Shown here one piece after another: positions 54,400 through 62,522 of a stretch of DNA of 64,000 nt (position 1 is the first letter of the stretch; each line of letters opens with the position of its first letter). The stretch lies in contig NC_066588.1 in assembly GCF_905475345.1 (NCBI RefSeq), positions 2,269,501 to 2,333,500 of the forward strand, given 5' to 3'. A program made the position numbers and the translations under genes. Below the pieces are notes generated by a model. That model ran no database searches, was not told the origin of the DNA, and worked only from the letters and a program-made list of their open reading frames with translations. This stretch comes from Vespula vulgaris (taxonomy: Eukaryota > Arthropoda > Insecta > Hymenoptera > Vespidae).

Positions 54400-54436
<37 letters not shown>

Positions 54437-57400
54437 CTTTGGCGGGGAGTTTGGCGGAACGAAGATAAACTTATTTCCGTATCCCCAGATGAATTTCTTC
54501 CTCCGTGAGAAAAGGAGGAAACGCGTCGTCGCGTTTGATAAGAGAGATCCGATGCCGAGAGGCTCGCTCGCGCTTCGCTAACTATGTGAACGTCAAATGT
54601 TAACATTGATTTATGGACGTCGTTGTGATTTCGGTGCCTCAGAGAATACGGTACGCGCTATTCGTTCCTATCTATCCGTAGTACCTATAGCGATTACGTG
54701 TATTACTTTTGCCAAAAGAGTATAAAGCTCGTGAGAAATAGAAAGAGAGAAGAAACAGAAGAAGAGAAAGCAGAATAAGAAGAAGAAGGTGAAGGAGGAA
54801 GTAGAAAGGAAGGAAGGAAGCAAAGAAGGGAGAAGAATGAGTGAGAGAGGTGGTAAAGTTGATCAACGAACAAAATAAATTGGTGGGCTCGCAATGCCTG
54901 CAACGAAGCAAGCCACATGGCGTTGCTCATTAATCGAATGAACCAACGGCTGATTGGCTCCTGATTTAATTAACTGACTACCTGCGCGATCCTCTGCTCT
55001 CTTCGTTTCTCTTCTGCGAGTCACCCCTTTCGGTAATGGTGTTTATCAGTGAGATTATTATTGTTGTTTACTGCTAACAAGCTCGGTTCATAGCAAATTC
55101 CATAGAGCGAGAGAGAGAGGGAGGGAGGAAGGGTGGGAGGGAGGGAAATTACTCGTCGTACAACACAATTAACAGCTCGTGTCACTGCGATTAGGTCGAT
55201 CTACTTTTCGGTATTGATATTCGCCATTATTATTTTAACGAGTCTCCATTGAAACAGTCGTACGGAACTATGTCCTTCATCATTTTCGATTGATCATTTT
55301 TATTAACAAATTGGTCTTTTTTTTCTTTCTCTTTTTTTAACGACAGGATCATGGGAGATACGACGGCATACAAAGGGTTCTATTCGGCGGTGGTCTGCGA
55401 TTTTGGTTGCACAAATTGTTGCTCCTCGATTCGCTCTCGTATCTCTCTCACGGTCAGCTTAGTCTAAGCTTGAATCGTATGATACTGGTCGACGTCGACG
55501 ACATATTCGTCGGTGAGAAAAGTACGAGACTTAAGAGGGACGACGTTATGGCTTTGCTCGCGACCCAACAAAGGATACAAGCTCTCGTTCCGGGGTTCAA
55601 ATTCAACTTGGGGTTTTCCGGGAAGTATTTTCATCACGGGACAGCCGAGGAAAACTTGGGGGACGATATGCTCCTGGAGAACGTCGACAGGTAATTATAC
55701 CTATAGTTATAAATTACTCCGAACTTTGTTGCGGTTGGTCTTTATCTAAGGTGTAAGACTGGCTTGCGTCTGCTGATGAACTTAAGTTAATCGAATTAAT
55801 AATTACCTATCGAGGTATCATCATCCCCGAAACCCTTCCTGCCGTTCTAATTATCCAAACCTTTTAGATTTACGTGGTTTTCCCACATGTGGAACCACCA
55901 ACAACCCCATCTTTACGAGAATGTGACCCATCTACAATTGGACATGGCACTGAACAAACAATTCGCAAAGGACCACGGTATACCAACGGTAAGCGGCTAC
56001 AGCGTAAGTCCACATCACTCAGGCGTTTATCCGGTCCACGAAGGCCTTTACGAGGCATGGAAAAGAGTTTGGAACATCAAGGTCACTAGTACGGAAGAAT
56101 ACCCGCATCTAAGACCGGCCCGTTTGAGACGTGGCTTCATTCATCGTAACATCATGGTAAGAAGAACTCTGTAAGGAGGTATAGCTATGGATATCGGTTG
56201 AAAGCGTCACTACGCGACGACGAAGACGACAGGATGGATATCTAGGTCTGGGCCAATGTAAACGAGCGCCTGACCTATTAAATTGTCGGATCGATATATC
56301 CTGTATTTTCTTGTGTCGCCTGTGACTTCGTAGTTTGCGTCGGACATCACTTATTTATATAACTACTTGCGTTGCTCCAAAAAGAACTTAGAAACGAGAA
56401 CGTTGCGACGTATTACACGTTCGTTTAAGTTTCCTTTCACCTTTTCTTTTTTTTTCTTTTTTTTTTTTTCTTCGTTTATCCTTTGAATCTTACCTTCGAT
56501 TATGATCTTCTTTAAATAAGTAAAATCAAGGCTAATTAACGATCGTTAATGTTGATTATTGTTCCTTTTTTTTTCTTTCTTTCTTTTTCTTTTATTTTGT
56601 ATCACGATGCAATTCGCTATATATTTATGTTTCTCTTTTTCCTAGGTACTACCAAGACAGACGTGCGGCCTTTTCACTCACACCATCTTTATAGAGAGGT
56701 ACCCAGGCGGAAGGGATAAGTTGGACGAATCGATACAGGGCGGCGAACTCTTTCAAACGATCGTTTATAATCCTGTAAGCGAAGCGTAAACTCTCTCTCT
56801 CTCTCTCTCTCTCGTTCTCTCTTCTCGTACCCTTACCTCCTTCCCCTTCTCCTTTTCTTTCCCCTTACCCCAAGTAACTATAACTTTGAACGTAGCATTG
56901 ATTAATCGTCCAGTCATTAATTGCGATCTTTCATTTTATTTTCTTATTTATTTATTTATTTAATCATTCATTTATTTATTTCTTATTTTCATTGCTTTAT
57001 CGTTCTTTCAGATAAATATTTTTATGACGCACATGTCCAATTACGGCAACGATCGTTTGGCCTTGTATACGTTCGAATCGGTCATCAAGTTCATACAATG
57101 TTGGACGAATTTGAGATTATCGAGTTCTCCGCCCCTCAAACTCGGCGAACATTATTTTCAACTTTATCCCGAGGAGGCTGATCCAGTATGGGGTGTAAGT
57201 GATTATAAAAGTTTTCTTTTATATCGTAATTGTTATTTGTAATAATCGATAATGACGATTGAGAATTTGTTATTTGTATTAAAAATTTATTATTTATGTA
57301 AGAATTTATTCTTGTATTATTTGACGTTACAGAATCCGTGCGACGATCAAAGACATCAAAAGATTTGGTCGAGGAATAAAACGTGCGATCAATTGCCAAG

Positions 57401-58661
57401 GTTCTTAGTCATAGGCCCGCAAAAAACTGGCACAACGGCGCTCTACACATTTCTGTCCATCCATCCGGCCATAAGCAGTAATTTGCCGAGCCCAGACACG
57501 TTCGAGGAAATACAATTTTTCAATGGAAAGAATTATTACAAGGGTTTAGATTGGTTGGTTTTTAAATGATTTATTTATACAAAATATAATCGATTTATAA
57601 AATCTAATTCTCGTTGTCTCGACGAACTCAATTTAATTATCGTTTATAAAGTAAATTTTCTTGTCTTTCCTCATTCCCTTCTTTTTATCTCGTCGTCTTA
57701 AACAATTTCTTTGCAGGTATATGAGCTTCTTTCCGGCATCGAAAAACGAGAGTTCGAGATATCTTTTCGAAAAGTCAGCAACCTATTTCGATGGCGAATT
57801 GGTTCCAAGAAGAGCTCATGCTTTATTACCAAGAGCTAAACTCATTACTATATTACTCTCCCCAGCTAGAAGAGCTTACTCGTGGTATCAGCACACCAGA
57901 GTACATGGTGATCCAGTAGCGAATAATTATTCCTTTCATTCGGTCATTACGGCCAGCGATACAGCCCCAAAACCATTAAGAGATCTTCGGAATAGGTAAA
58001 TCGTATGAAATATTCAAATCGATTAAATATCGTATATTGAGGAAGAAGAAAAGAAAAAGTATACGTAATCGAATACATAAAAACGTGTATAAAATTGTAG
58101 ATGCCTCAATCCCGGCAAGTATGCGCAACATTTGGAAAGATGGTTATCGTTTTATCCACCACAGCAATTGCATATCATCGATGGCGAACAATTGCGACAA
58201 AATCCAGTCGAAACGTTGCACGAATTGCAAAGGTTTCTCAAAATCACTCCGGCATTTAATTATTCGTCGCATCTTAGGTACGATCCTAAAAAGGGATTCT
58301 TTTGTCAAGTTACCAACGAGGATCGTACGAAGTGTCTTGGGAAGAGCAAAGGACGTCAGTATCCACCTATGGAGGATAAATCCTATAAATTCTTGCAAGT
58401 CAGTTGCAATAATGTTTTTCTTCTAAAAAAAACATATATATGTACATATATATATATATATATAACACAGTCATAATTCGTTTGAATCTAGAATATTCTA
58501 CTTTTATTGATTTTCTTTCTTTCTTTCTTTTTTTTTTCTTTTTCTTCTAGAGGTATTACTTGTCACACAACACCGCCCTTGTAAAATTATTAAAACGACT
58601 TGGATCCAGAACGATTCCGCAATGGCTTAAGGAAGATCTTACCGACACGGTGATGACCTAG
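10552..58661 (+). CDS. sfl: Heparan sulfate N-deacetylase/N-sulfotransferase (sulfateless/NDST), 5'-partial, 11 exons
   Basis: Type II Golgi enzyme that removes N-acetyl groups from GlcNAc in nascent heparan sulfate and N-sulfates the free amine with PAPS, the step that opens later heparan sulfate modification and so affects Wnt, Hh and FGF signalling (family knowledge). Exons join(10552..10749,50179..50431,52184..52375,55347..55690,55868..56156,56646..56774,57012..57194,57333..57553,57717..57995,58101..58398,58551..58661) all have GT-AG borders and matching phases. They give 831 residues plus TAG. Seen: DVDDIFVG at 263-270 and HHSGVYPVH at 378-386 (deacetylase); GPQKTGTTAL with Lys560 (5'-PAPS loop); Glu588 in FEEIQFF (catalytic base by family); SPARRAYSWYQH at 651-662 (3'-PAPS site); Cys764/Cys774 bracketing the family disulfide loop; KGRQYP at 779-784. 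Vertebrate NDSTs have about 880 residues and fly Sfl about 1050, so the cytosolic tail, anchor and stem are missing. The first base completes a codon from an unseen upstream exon. Confidence 0.97.
12860..17230 (-). ncRNA. Candidate nested minus-strand spliced transcript (lncRNA or small-protein gene)
   Basis: Proposed exons on the minus strand: E1 ending at 16995 (5' limit unclear), E2 16349-16295, E3 16097-15981, E4 from 15756 to about 12860. Donors are GTAAGT (16994), GTAAGT (16294) and GTGAGT (15980). Acceptors are TATTACAG (16350), TTCGTGCAG (16098) and a strong T-rich tract ending TTTATAG (15757). A minus-strand AATAAA lies at 12884-12879. In the joined sequence the first good start is ACCATGG at 16338, which opens a 26-residue frame. 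A second ATG at 16331 opens a 70-residue frame across E2-E4, ending at 15698. No family was recognised. The model rests only on splice signals and open frames. Confidence 0.3.
15014..15069. repeat. (TA)n and (CA)n pair
   Basis: (TA)10 then, after TTGTT, (AC)15. These are among the few microsatellites in the AT-rich block. Another (AC)10 is at 15453-15472. Confidence 0.95.
17754..17770. promoter_or_regulatory. CCAAT-box plus CRE-like pair
   Basis: TTGATTGG (inverted CCAAT) followed three bases later by GACGTCA, a CRE/ATF-type half palindrome. It lies upstream of the candidate minus-strand transcript, so it could belong to its promoter. Motifs this short arise by chance, so support is weak. 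Confidence 0.2.
19965..20015. repeat. (TA)n microsatellite
   Basis: About 21 TA units with one TG interruption near the end. Confidence 0.95.
20643..20714 (+). other. Structured unique island with kB-like motif
   Basis: Repeat-free stretch with TTTCATGAC pairing to GTCATGAGAAA 60 bases later (one bulge), an internal hairpin TGTTGTA-GGA-TACAACA at 20654-20670, and GGGAATTTCCC at 20680-20690, which matches the NF-kB/Rel consensus. No gene was identified. Confidence 0.35.
22225..22276. repeat. (AGT/AGC)n trinucleotide
   Basis: Imperfect AGC/AGT/ATC units passing into eleven pure AGT units. Confidence 0.9.
22963..23013. repeat. (TA)n microsatellite
   Basis: About 25 pure TA units flanked by purine-rich sequence on both sides. 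Confidence 0.95.
24018..24102. repeat. (CT)n-(AT)n compound microsatellite
   Basis: About 20 CT units abut about 22 AT units. A further (TA)23 array is at 24283-24329, so two TA arrays lie within 300 bases. Confidence 0.95.
24733..24872. repeat. Compound (GATC)/(GATG)/(GGTG)/(TCTA) tetranucleotide array
   Basis: Blocks of ATCG, GATG, GGTG, again ATCG, and TCTA units in one 140-base tract. The ATCG blocks are self-complementary. Confidence 0.95.
25223..25463 (-). mobile_element. MITE-like element with short inverted ends
   Basis: A roughly 200-base unique block is bounded by TA-rich inverted ends: the left end reads TATATACACATGTATAAA, and the right end, read from the other strand, reads TATATACACATATGAAAA. 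The interior differs from its neighbours and holds an open minus-strand frame of 71 codons (25442-25227) spanning nearly the whole element, including YHKFVQFGLTLNLKNFKY. No known transposase is present. It may be a nonautonomous element or a fragment of a dispersed repeat. Confidence 0.35.
28430..28464. repeat. (TA)n microsatellite
   Basis: About 17 TA units in repeat-poor sequence. Confidence 0.95.
28821..29018. repeat. (CT)n-(TA)n-(CATA)n-(TA)n-(CT)n compound tract
   Basis: About 31 CT units, then TA, CATA and TA blocks, ending in ten CT units: nearly 200 bases of simple repeat. Confidence 0.95.
31209..31275. repeat. (GAAC)n tetranucleotide
   Basis: About 16 GAAC units with one GAAG variant. 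Confidence 0.95.
31681..31850. repeat. Long (CT)n tract
   Basis: CT-rich tract with a pure array of about 45 units at 31761-31850, the longest CT array in the window. Confidence 0.95.
33844..33888. repeat. (CTA)n trinucleotide
   Basis: About 12 pure CTA units preceded by 100 bases of degenerate CTA/CTG/TTA triplets. Confidence 0.9.
36035..36174. repeat. Pentanucleotide minisatellite (CTGGY)n
   Basis: About 27 in-register pentamers: ten copies of CTGGT, then a mixed run of CTGGC, ATGGC and rare variants (ATGAC, CTGGG, ATGCC). Because the unit is five bases, all six frames stay open, which creates spurious Pro/Arg/Gln/Ala- or Trp/Gly-rich frames. It is not the insect telomere unit TTAGG. Confidence 0.9.
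36303..36366. repeat. (GATA)n then (GA)n
   Basis: Seven GATA-type units then thirteen GA units. Confidence 0.9.
37499..37556. repeat. (TTTC)n tetranucleotide
   Basis: About 14 TTTC units inside a longer T-rich tract; a GA array is at 37368-37397. Confidence 0.95.
37742..37915. repeat. Degenerate (CTTG/CTCG/CCTG)n tetranucleotide tract
   Basis: Roughly 170 bases of four-base units of the form GCTY/GCCT, with CTTG, CTCG and CCTG variants in register. It produces a spurious Leu/Ala/Cys/Pro-rich frame. Confidence 0.9.
38017..38108. repeat. (GT)n and (TA)n tract
   Basis: (GT)10, then TATG-rich sequence, then about 20 TA units. Confidence 0.95.
38261..38304. repeat. (CT)n microsatellite
   Basis: About 21 CT units. 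Confidence 0.95.
39462..39539. repeat. (GT)n-(TA)n compound microsatellite
   Basis: About 25 GT units followed directly by about 13 TA units. Alternating purine-pyrimidine throughout, so a Z-DNA candidate. Confidence 0.95.
39903..40041. repeat. (ATTC)n tetranucleotide, about 34 units
   Basis: Nearly pure ATTC array of 138 bases; only two ATGC variants, both close to the right end. Confidence 0.97.
41236..41275. repeat. (GAGGAA)n hexanucleotide
   Basis: About six GAGGAA units in a 250-base purine-rich tract; a pure (AGA)n run lies at 41448-41476. Confidence 0.85.
43335..43388. repeat. (GA)n microsatellite
   Basis: About 27 GA units preceded by GACA units; a (GTC)n trinucleotide follows at 43455-43484. 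Confidence 0.95.
44082..44128. repeat. (CT)n microsatellite
   Basis: About 23 CT units, then CT-rich sequence to 44180. Confidence 0.95.
45189..45240. repeat. (TA)n microsatellite
   Basis: About 26 TA units; a shorter TA array lies at 44966-44990. Confidence 0.95.
47609..47662. repeat. (CATA)n-(TA)n
   Basis: About eight CATA units then TA. A second (CATA)n of about eight units is at 47851-47882 and runs into CG-alternating sequence. Confidence 0.95.
48330..48380. repeat. (CT)n microsatellite
   Basis: About 25 CT units followed by T-rich sequence. Confidence 0.95.
48645..48685. other. Twin perfect hairpins with inverted GATA sites
   Basis: CCGAGAG-8-CTCTCGG (48645-48666) and, two bases on, CTTATCG-TAC-CGATAAG (48669-48685). 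The second hairpin is also an inverted pair of GATA-factor sites. They sit in a GC-richer, repeat-free island of the giant intron about 1.5 kb before exon B. Confidence 0.5.
49744..49766 (+). other. G-quadruplex candidate
   Basis: G runs of 5, 4, 5 and 3 with loops of 1, 4 and 1 bases on the strand that is transcribed into sfl pre-mRNA, 410 bases upstream of exon B. Purine-rich sequence continues to about 49880. Confidence 0.65.
50179..50431 (+). CDS. sfl: sfl exon B: N-deacetylase domain
   Basis: Acceptor TATTTATTACAG ends at 50178; donor GTTAGT begins at 50432, phase 0. Residues 66-150. KVEVAGKSLPVLTNLDKGRY and RELLDKYCREYSVGIVGF are strongly conserved NDST segments, followed by GFPLFIHTNLRLK. 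It joins directly to exon A across the 39-kb intron with no residues missing compared with the family. Confidence 0.97.
50432..52183 (+). other. sfl: sfl intron B-C (1,752 bases)
   Basis: No gene seen. Contains an AGT/GTA-rich stretch at 50695-50745, a (GA)n array of about 32 units at 50911-50974, T/C-rich sequence at 51298-51380 and A-rich sequence at 51420-51540. Confidence 0.9.
50911..50974. repeat. (GA)n microsatellite
   Basis: About 32 pure GA units after three GATA units; intronic. Confidence 0.95.
52184..52375 (+). CDS. sfl: sfl exon C: N-deacetylase domain
   Basis: Acceptor CTCTAACGCAG ends at 52183; donor GTGAGA begins at 52376. It is phase 0 at both ends, 64 codons (residues 151-214). 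It contains LRLTRSGETAWGPLPGGDWT and the N-glycosylation sequon in NHSTYEP, both NDST hallmarks. The acceptor has a poor pyrimidine tract. Confidence 0.96.
52376..55346 (+). other. sfl: sfl intron C-D (2,971 bases)
   Basis: Holds (TA)30 at 52905-52964, a (CT)-rich tract at 52600-52690, (TATG)n at 54111-54153, (TA)n at 54306-54346 and (CT)n at 54404-54434. A non-repetitive open stretch at 53406-53735 shows no recognisable protein. Confidence 0.9.
52905..52964. repeat. (TA)30 microsatellite
   Basis: Pure TA array, among the longest in the window; intronic. Confidence 0.95.
55347..55690 (+). CDS. sfl: sfl exon D: N-deacetylase catalytic region with DxDD motif
   Basis: Acceptor TTTAACGACAG ends at 55346; donor GTAATT begins at 55691. 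Residues 215-328 plus two bases of Arg329. DGIQRVLFGGGLRFWLHKL leads into MILVDVDDIFVG (Asp263, Asp265 and Asp266). This Asp cluster is the probable divalent-metal site of the carbohydrate-esterase-like deacetylase. FNLGFSGKYFHHGTAEENLG follows, with further conserved His residues. Confidence 0.97.
55868..56156 (+). CDS. sfl: sfl exon E: N-deacetylase domain, His-rich motifs
   Basis: Acceptor CCTTTTAG ends at 55867; donor GTAAGA begins at 56157, phase 0. Residues 329-425. FSHMWNHQQPHL and SPHHSGVYPVH supply the conserved histidines of the deacetylase active site. KVTSTEEYPHLRPARLRRGF and HRNIM are almost invariant in animals. There is a possible N-glycosylation sequon, NVT, at 347. Confidence 0.97.
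56157..56645 (+). other. sfl: sfl intron E-F (489 bases)
   Basis: Ordinary intron with two T-rich runs (56446-56473, 56566-56600) before the acceptor. No other feature seen. Confidence 0.9.
56646..56774 (+). CDS. sfl: sfl exon F: end of N-deacetylase core
   Basis: Acceptor TTTCCTAG ends at 56645; donor GTAAGC begins at 56775. 43 codons, phase 0 (residues 426-468). VLPRQTCGLFTHTIF and YPGGRDKLDESIQGGELF match NDST enzymes residue for residue in most positions. Confidence 0.97.
57012..57194 (+). CDS. sfl: sfl exon G: linker between deacetylase and sulfotransferase domains
   Basis: Acceptor CGTTCTTTCAG ends at 57011; donor GTAAGT begins at 57195. 61 codons (residues 469-529). INIFMTHMSNYGNDRLALYT is a family signature, followed by the WTNLRL helix and LYPEEADPVWG, which leads into the sulfotransferase domain. 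Confidence 0.97.
57333..57553 (+). CDS. sfl: sfl exon H: sulfotransferase domain, 5'-PAPS binding loop
   Basis: Acceptor GACGTTACAG ends at 57332; donor GTTGGT begins at 57554 and leaves TG of the Trp603 codon. Residues 530-602. FLVIGPQKTGTTALYTFL is the P-loop-like 5'-phosphosulfate-binding motif (Lys560 is the conserved contact). TFEEIQFFNG holds Glu588, the equivalent of the catalytic Glu of human NDST1. Confidence 0.97.
57717..57995 (+). CDS. sfl: sfl exon I: sulfotransferase domain, 3'-phosphate binding motif
   Basis: Acceptor CAATTTCTTTGCAG ends at 57716; donor GTAAAT begins at 57996. Residues 603-695. EKSATYFDGELVPRR and ITILLSPARRAYSWYQHTR form the 3'-phosphoadenosine site. Where NDST1 has an Asn-Pro pair, this protein has Ser-Pro. 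ENS and NYS sequons are present. Confidence 0.97.
58101..58398 (+). CDS. sfl: sfl exon J: sulfotransferase domain, disulfide loop
   Basis: Acceptor AAAATTGTAG ends at 58100; donor GTCAGT begins at 58399. Residues 696-795. CLNPGKYAQHLERWL and LHIIDGEQLRQNPVETL are typical. GFFCQVTNEDRTKCLGKSKG holds the Cys764-Cys774 pair that in NDST1 forms the disulfide-closed loop, followed by GRQYP, which contacts PAPS. Confidence 0.97.
58551..58661 (+). CDS. sfl: sfl exon K: C-terminal end and stop
   Basis: Acceptor TTTTCTTCTAG ends at 58550. 36 codons plus TAG at 58659-58661 (residues 796-831). RYYLSHNTALVKLLKRLGSR and PQWLKEDL are the conserved C-terminal helix of NDST sulfotransferase domains. Confidence 0.97.
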   Translation, partial: RYYLSHNTALVKLLKRLGSRTIPQWLKEDLTDTVMT

Positions 58662-61324
58662 CAAACGCCGATCACTTGAAACACAGCTATTTCTCGATTT
58701 CAAGCCTGGATTCTTGCTTCCGCCGTACACGAGATACGTCGTTTATTGGTGGAAGACTTGTAAATTATTTGTACATGTAAATATTTCGCTGGACTACACA
58801 TCCTAATCGGGGAGAAGGACCATAACCAGTGGAGTGGCCTAAATCGGTGAAAGCCTGGAAAGCTAGTCACTAAGCGATTATACGGTTACGTTAACCGTAA
58901 CTGTCGATCGTTGTTAAGCTAATAGTACTATTATTAACGTTATATTGTAATAATATAATTATTATTATCGTTGTTGCGTCATTAAAAGTCAGGAAGGCCA
59001 GACTCGGCCAACTCTAAAACCCGCAGACATAATCTGCGTTGATTTCATTGTTATCAGGATAACAATATCTTGATAATTCTTACTTCGTTTGGATCAGAAA
59101 GAAAATCTTATATCGAACTATTGACGTTCAGTCAACACCGATTATCTTTGGCCTTTAAAAGGAGCATACTTTTTTCAAAGAATGCCTCTATATTTTTCTA
59201 TCGTCGCTTCATTTCTCGCGCAAGATTTTTGAATGAACGCGTTCGCTCTTCAGTGAAATGTTTTTTGAGGGAAGAACAAAAACAAAAAGAAGAAAAGAGG
59301 AAAGAAAAGATATAAATAAATAACTGAATAAAGAGAGAAATAAAAAAATATCGTTGACGAACAACGAATGAAATTATTTTGTAAAAGGAAATATGCATTA
59401 CGATTGAATTATGAAATATCGAGAATGATATATAAAAAGAAATATCTGAACGCCATGAAACTATGTTCTTTCTGAACCAAACTTCGTATTTCGAAGAGTT
59501 CGTCAACTTAATTCTATCGAGGTATGATGATCTGTCCAAAACGCGTTACCGTGTTTAAAGAGATTTATCCTCGGTCGAACGAACGATCGATCGATCGATC
59601 GATCGATCAAACCAACGAACGAACGAACAAACAAATTTACTTCTCGAAATATACGTTTGTGGATCAAACGATCGATCGTTCGTTTTTACTGTCACATGAA
59701 AGATCGTCCAAGCGAATAACGCATACTTTTGGGCTCTCAGATTTTTTCCTTTCGGGCCCATCTACTTTCGGAGACACAGTGTATGTTAATTCTCGTTGTA
59801 TAAGGATATTTGAAATCGATCATGATTCTTGTATATTTTGACAATACTATTCTTGGTACCGACGAAGAGGAAAGATCAATAAGAGGTGTATGATCGCGTC
59901 CGTTTGTATATTAATGTAATATTGTAATACACTATTTTGATGTCAACGCGTAGGTGTAACATATTAGATTTAACGAAAAAAAAAAAATTGAAATAAAATA
60001 AAATAAAATATATTAGATCAATTATAGAAAGAGGCTTTTGGGATGAAAACTTGGAAATTTTCGATAACGTAACGTCGTTATAGTCGTTGCGTCGTCGTCT
60101 GTGCAAAATGAGATCCATCGTACTCGCTTGCAATAATCAATGAACACTTTAGAAATTCTGCTACATTTTCAACAAATACATTGTTTGAAAAAATACATAT
60201 TCAAGGTTTGGACATTCGATCGTGTTTGTAAATGATATTTAAAATCAAAATGTGTAACGGATGTAAAAGAAAATGAAAGGAAACGAAAAAAAAAAAATCT
60301 ATATCGAGAGAATTGCTGTAATGTCATCCCATAGCAGTATGTCCAATCTATTTGTCTGTCGTTTCTTTGATTCTGAATTTTTTTTTTTTTTTTTTTACGA
60401 CAGCAATCAGTCGATAATAATGAAGATTTACTTGCTCGTTTTGGAAACGTACGATCAAACACCTACTACTTTGTACTTTCTCCGAAAAAAAAAAGAAAAC
60501 AAGAAAAAAGAAAAAAGAGTATTTGTGAAACAAGAAGGCTACATTACTTATACGACTTTTTTTTTGCAATCGAGAATAGTGCTACTATATACACGATGTA
60601 CATTGTATATAAACGTTTCTTTAATTTATTCATTGTATATCCTCGACCCATTACCCACCCACCTACCCACCCACTTTGTAATCATAAATATATTTCAATT
60701 TTAATGCAATTTGACGATGAAAGGATTTATATTGTTTACGTTTACCGAAATATTTGTATTACGTCATTGTTGTAGATCTTTTTTATAACATTGTTTAAAA
60801 AAAGGAAAAAAGAAGAAATCAGTATAATGATATTATTAAGAAAATATCGATATAACAAAAATACATTCACACACACGCGCGCGCGCGCGCGCGTACACAT
60901 ACACATATACAAATTTGATAAAAAAAAAATATTATCGAGAATCACGAGCCTAAAACAAGTAGAGGCTCCCGTCCAAAACGAGCAATCGAGCATCAAAAAA
61001 CACAAAACAAAAAAAAATAAGAAAGAAAAACGAAACAACAAAAAATGGATAAAAGTTCGGTATTCGTAATCTTTTAGTACAATGACGTCGTCAAACGAGT
61101 AATTTACTTTTTCTAATGCGGCAATTCATTTGGCCATATTTATCTTTAGGTATTTTATCTGATTACGATCTTGTTACGTTTGTATAGTTTGTTTCCATTT
61201 TTATACTGCCGTTAAATTGTGCCATCCGGCGTTTTAACGAAAACCTTGTACAAAGTTTCTTGTTAATACGATAACAATAATAATGATACTACTACTATTA
61301 CTACTATTACTACTATTAATAATA

Positions 61325-61358
<34 letters not shown>

Positions 61359-61908
61359 TATAATTATAATTATAATAATTATAATAATAATGATTATAAT
61401 GATATAATAATTATTAGTATCAGCAATGGATTATTATTATACAAATGATCGATATGTTTTGTCGAATCGTGCCATTTTATCGTGTTGTATATAATAATTG
61501 TATTATCATATTGAAGTGATAACACATACACATATGCGCTCACACACATCCATACTCATACACACATACACATACACACGTTGGATTTTGTAGTTAATGT
61601 TATTCAAATTTCATTCGGCACGGCGGCCGTAACAGTTTTATGATTTATCGCCGCCTGACAATAATATGTGACAAAACCAAAACGGAAACATAAACCCCAT
61701 GGAAATAATGATATCCATATTGCGAATTGTACAAACAAGATTAATAGTTTAGTGCTATTATTTCAATTCTATTATTTATTCGTTTTAATTAATTTCAATG
61801 AATTTATTATTCAAAATGATATATATTCTTTTTTTTCTCCTTAACGAATGATAATTAATTTTTATAATTCATGACTTACGATTTCCGTGTATCGTATAAA
61901 TCAGAATG

Positions 61909-61952
<44 letters not shown>

Positions 61953-62300
61953 ATGTATATGAATTTTTGTTGTTGTTTAAATGTCGATCAATATAGTAAT
62001 AAAATATTACTAATTATTTTGATTTCGGAATTATTTTCAATTTTGTATTGTATATCAAGAAAAGAAAGACATAATGAAAAAGAAGAAAGCACTTTCGAAA
62101 CGTTTCGCTTTAATAGACTGTTACGAATTGCGAAGAATCGCCGTTGTCATAGATTTACAAAAAAAATGCGTTTAGAATGTGTGTACGACACGTTAATAAG
62201 ACCTTGAATTATTTAACTTATGATTAATCTATTGTAAAATATTGTAATAACTGTACGGTATAGTCAATAAGTTCTAATAAAATAATTATTTAAAATGGTG
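58662..62300 (+). other. sfl: Probable long 3' UTR of sfl
   Basis: No coding signal is seen from the sfl stop to the convergent transporter gene. Candidate poly(A) signals AATAAA occur at 59315-59320, 59327-59332, 59992-59997, 61998-62003 and 62276-62281. Pumilio-type UGUANAUA motifs occur at 58776, 60604 and 61486. The proximal 400 bases carry several perfect short hairpins. Simple repeats include (GATC)n/(GAAC)n at 59583-59633, (AC)/(GC) at 60868-60893, (ATA)n at 61318-61390 and (TATG)n at 61927-61960. Which poly(A) site is used cannot be told from sequence. Confidence 0.5.
62276..62281 (+). promoter_or_regulatory. Candidate distal poly(A) signal of sfl
   Basis: AATAAA followed by a T/A-rich stretch, 18 bases before a long (GA)n array. 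It is the last plus-strand hexamer before the convergent gene and would set the longest sfl 3' UTR at about 3.6 kb. Confidence 0.35.
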
Positions 62301-62310
62301 GTAAGAGAGG

Positions 62311-62380
<70 letters not shown>
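62299..62380. repeat. (GA)n microsatellite between the convergent genes
   Basis: About 40 GA units with a few G or A interruptions, between the last sfl poly(A) signal and the poly(A) signal of the Amt-like gene. Confidence 0.95.
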
Positions 62381-62382
<2 letters not shown>

Positions 62383-62490
62383 ATCGATCACATTTGAAGA
62401 ATATAAAACAATTGAGATAACTTATATATTTTTGCTTTTGCTTCGTTTTAATTCGACAATATACCATAAAATGTCGGAAGAACATATTCA

Positions 62491-62496
62491 TTTATT
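62491..62496 (-). promoter_or_regulatory. Poly(A) signal of the Amt-like gene
   Basis: AATAAA on the minus strand, 27 bases beyond the stop at 62523. This gives a very short 3' UTR that ends about 200 bases from the last sfl poly(A) signal. Confidence 0.5.
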
Positions 62497-62522
62497 TTCT
62501 TTCACATTTCATAAATTACATA

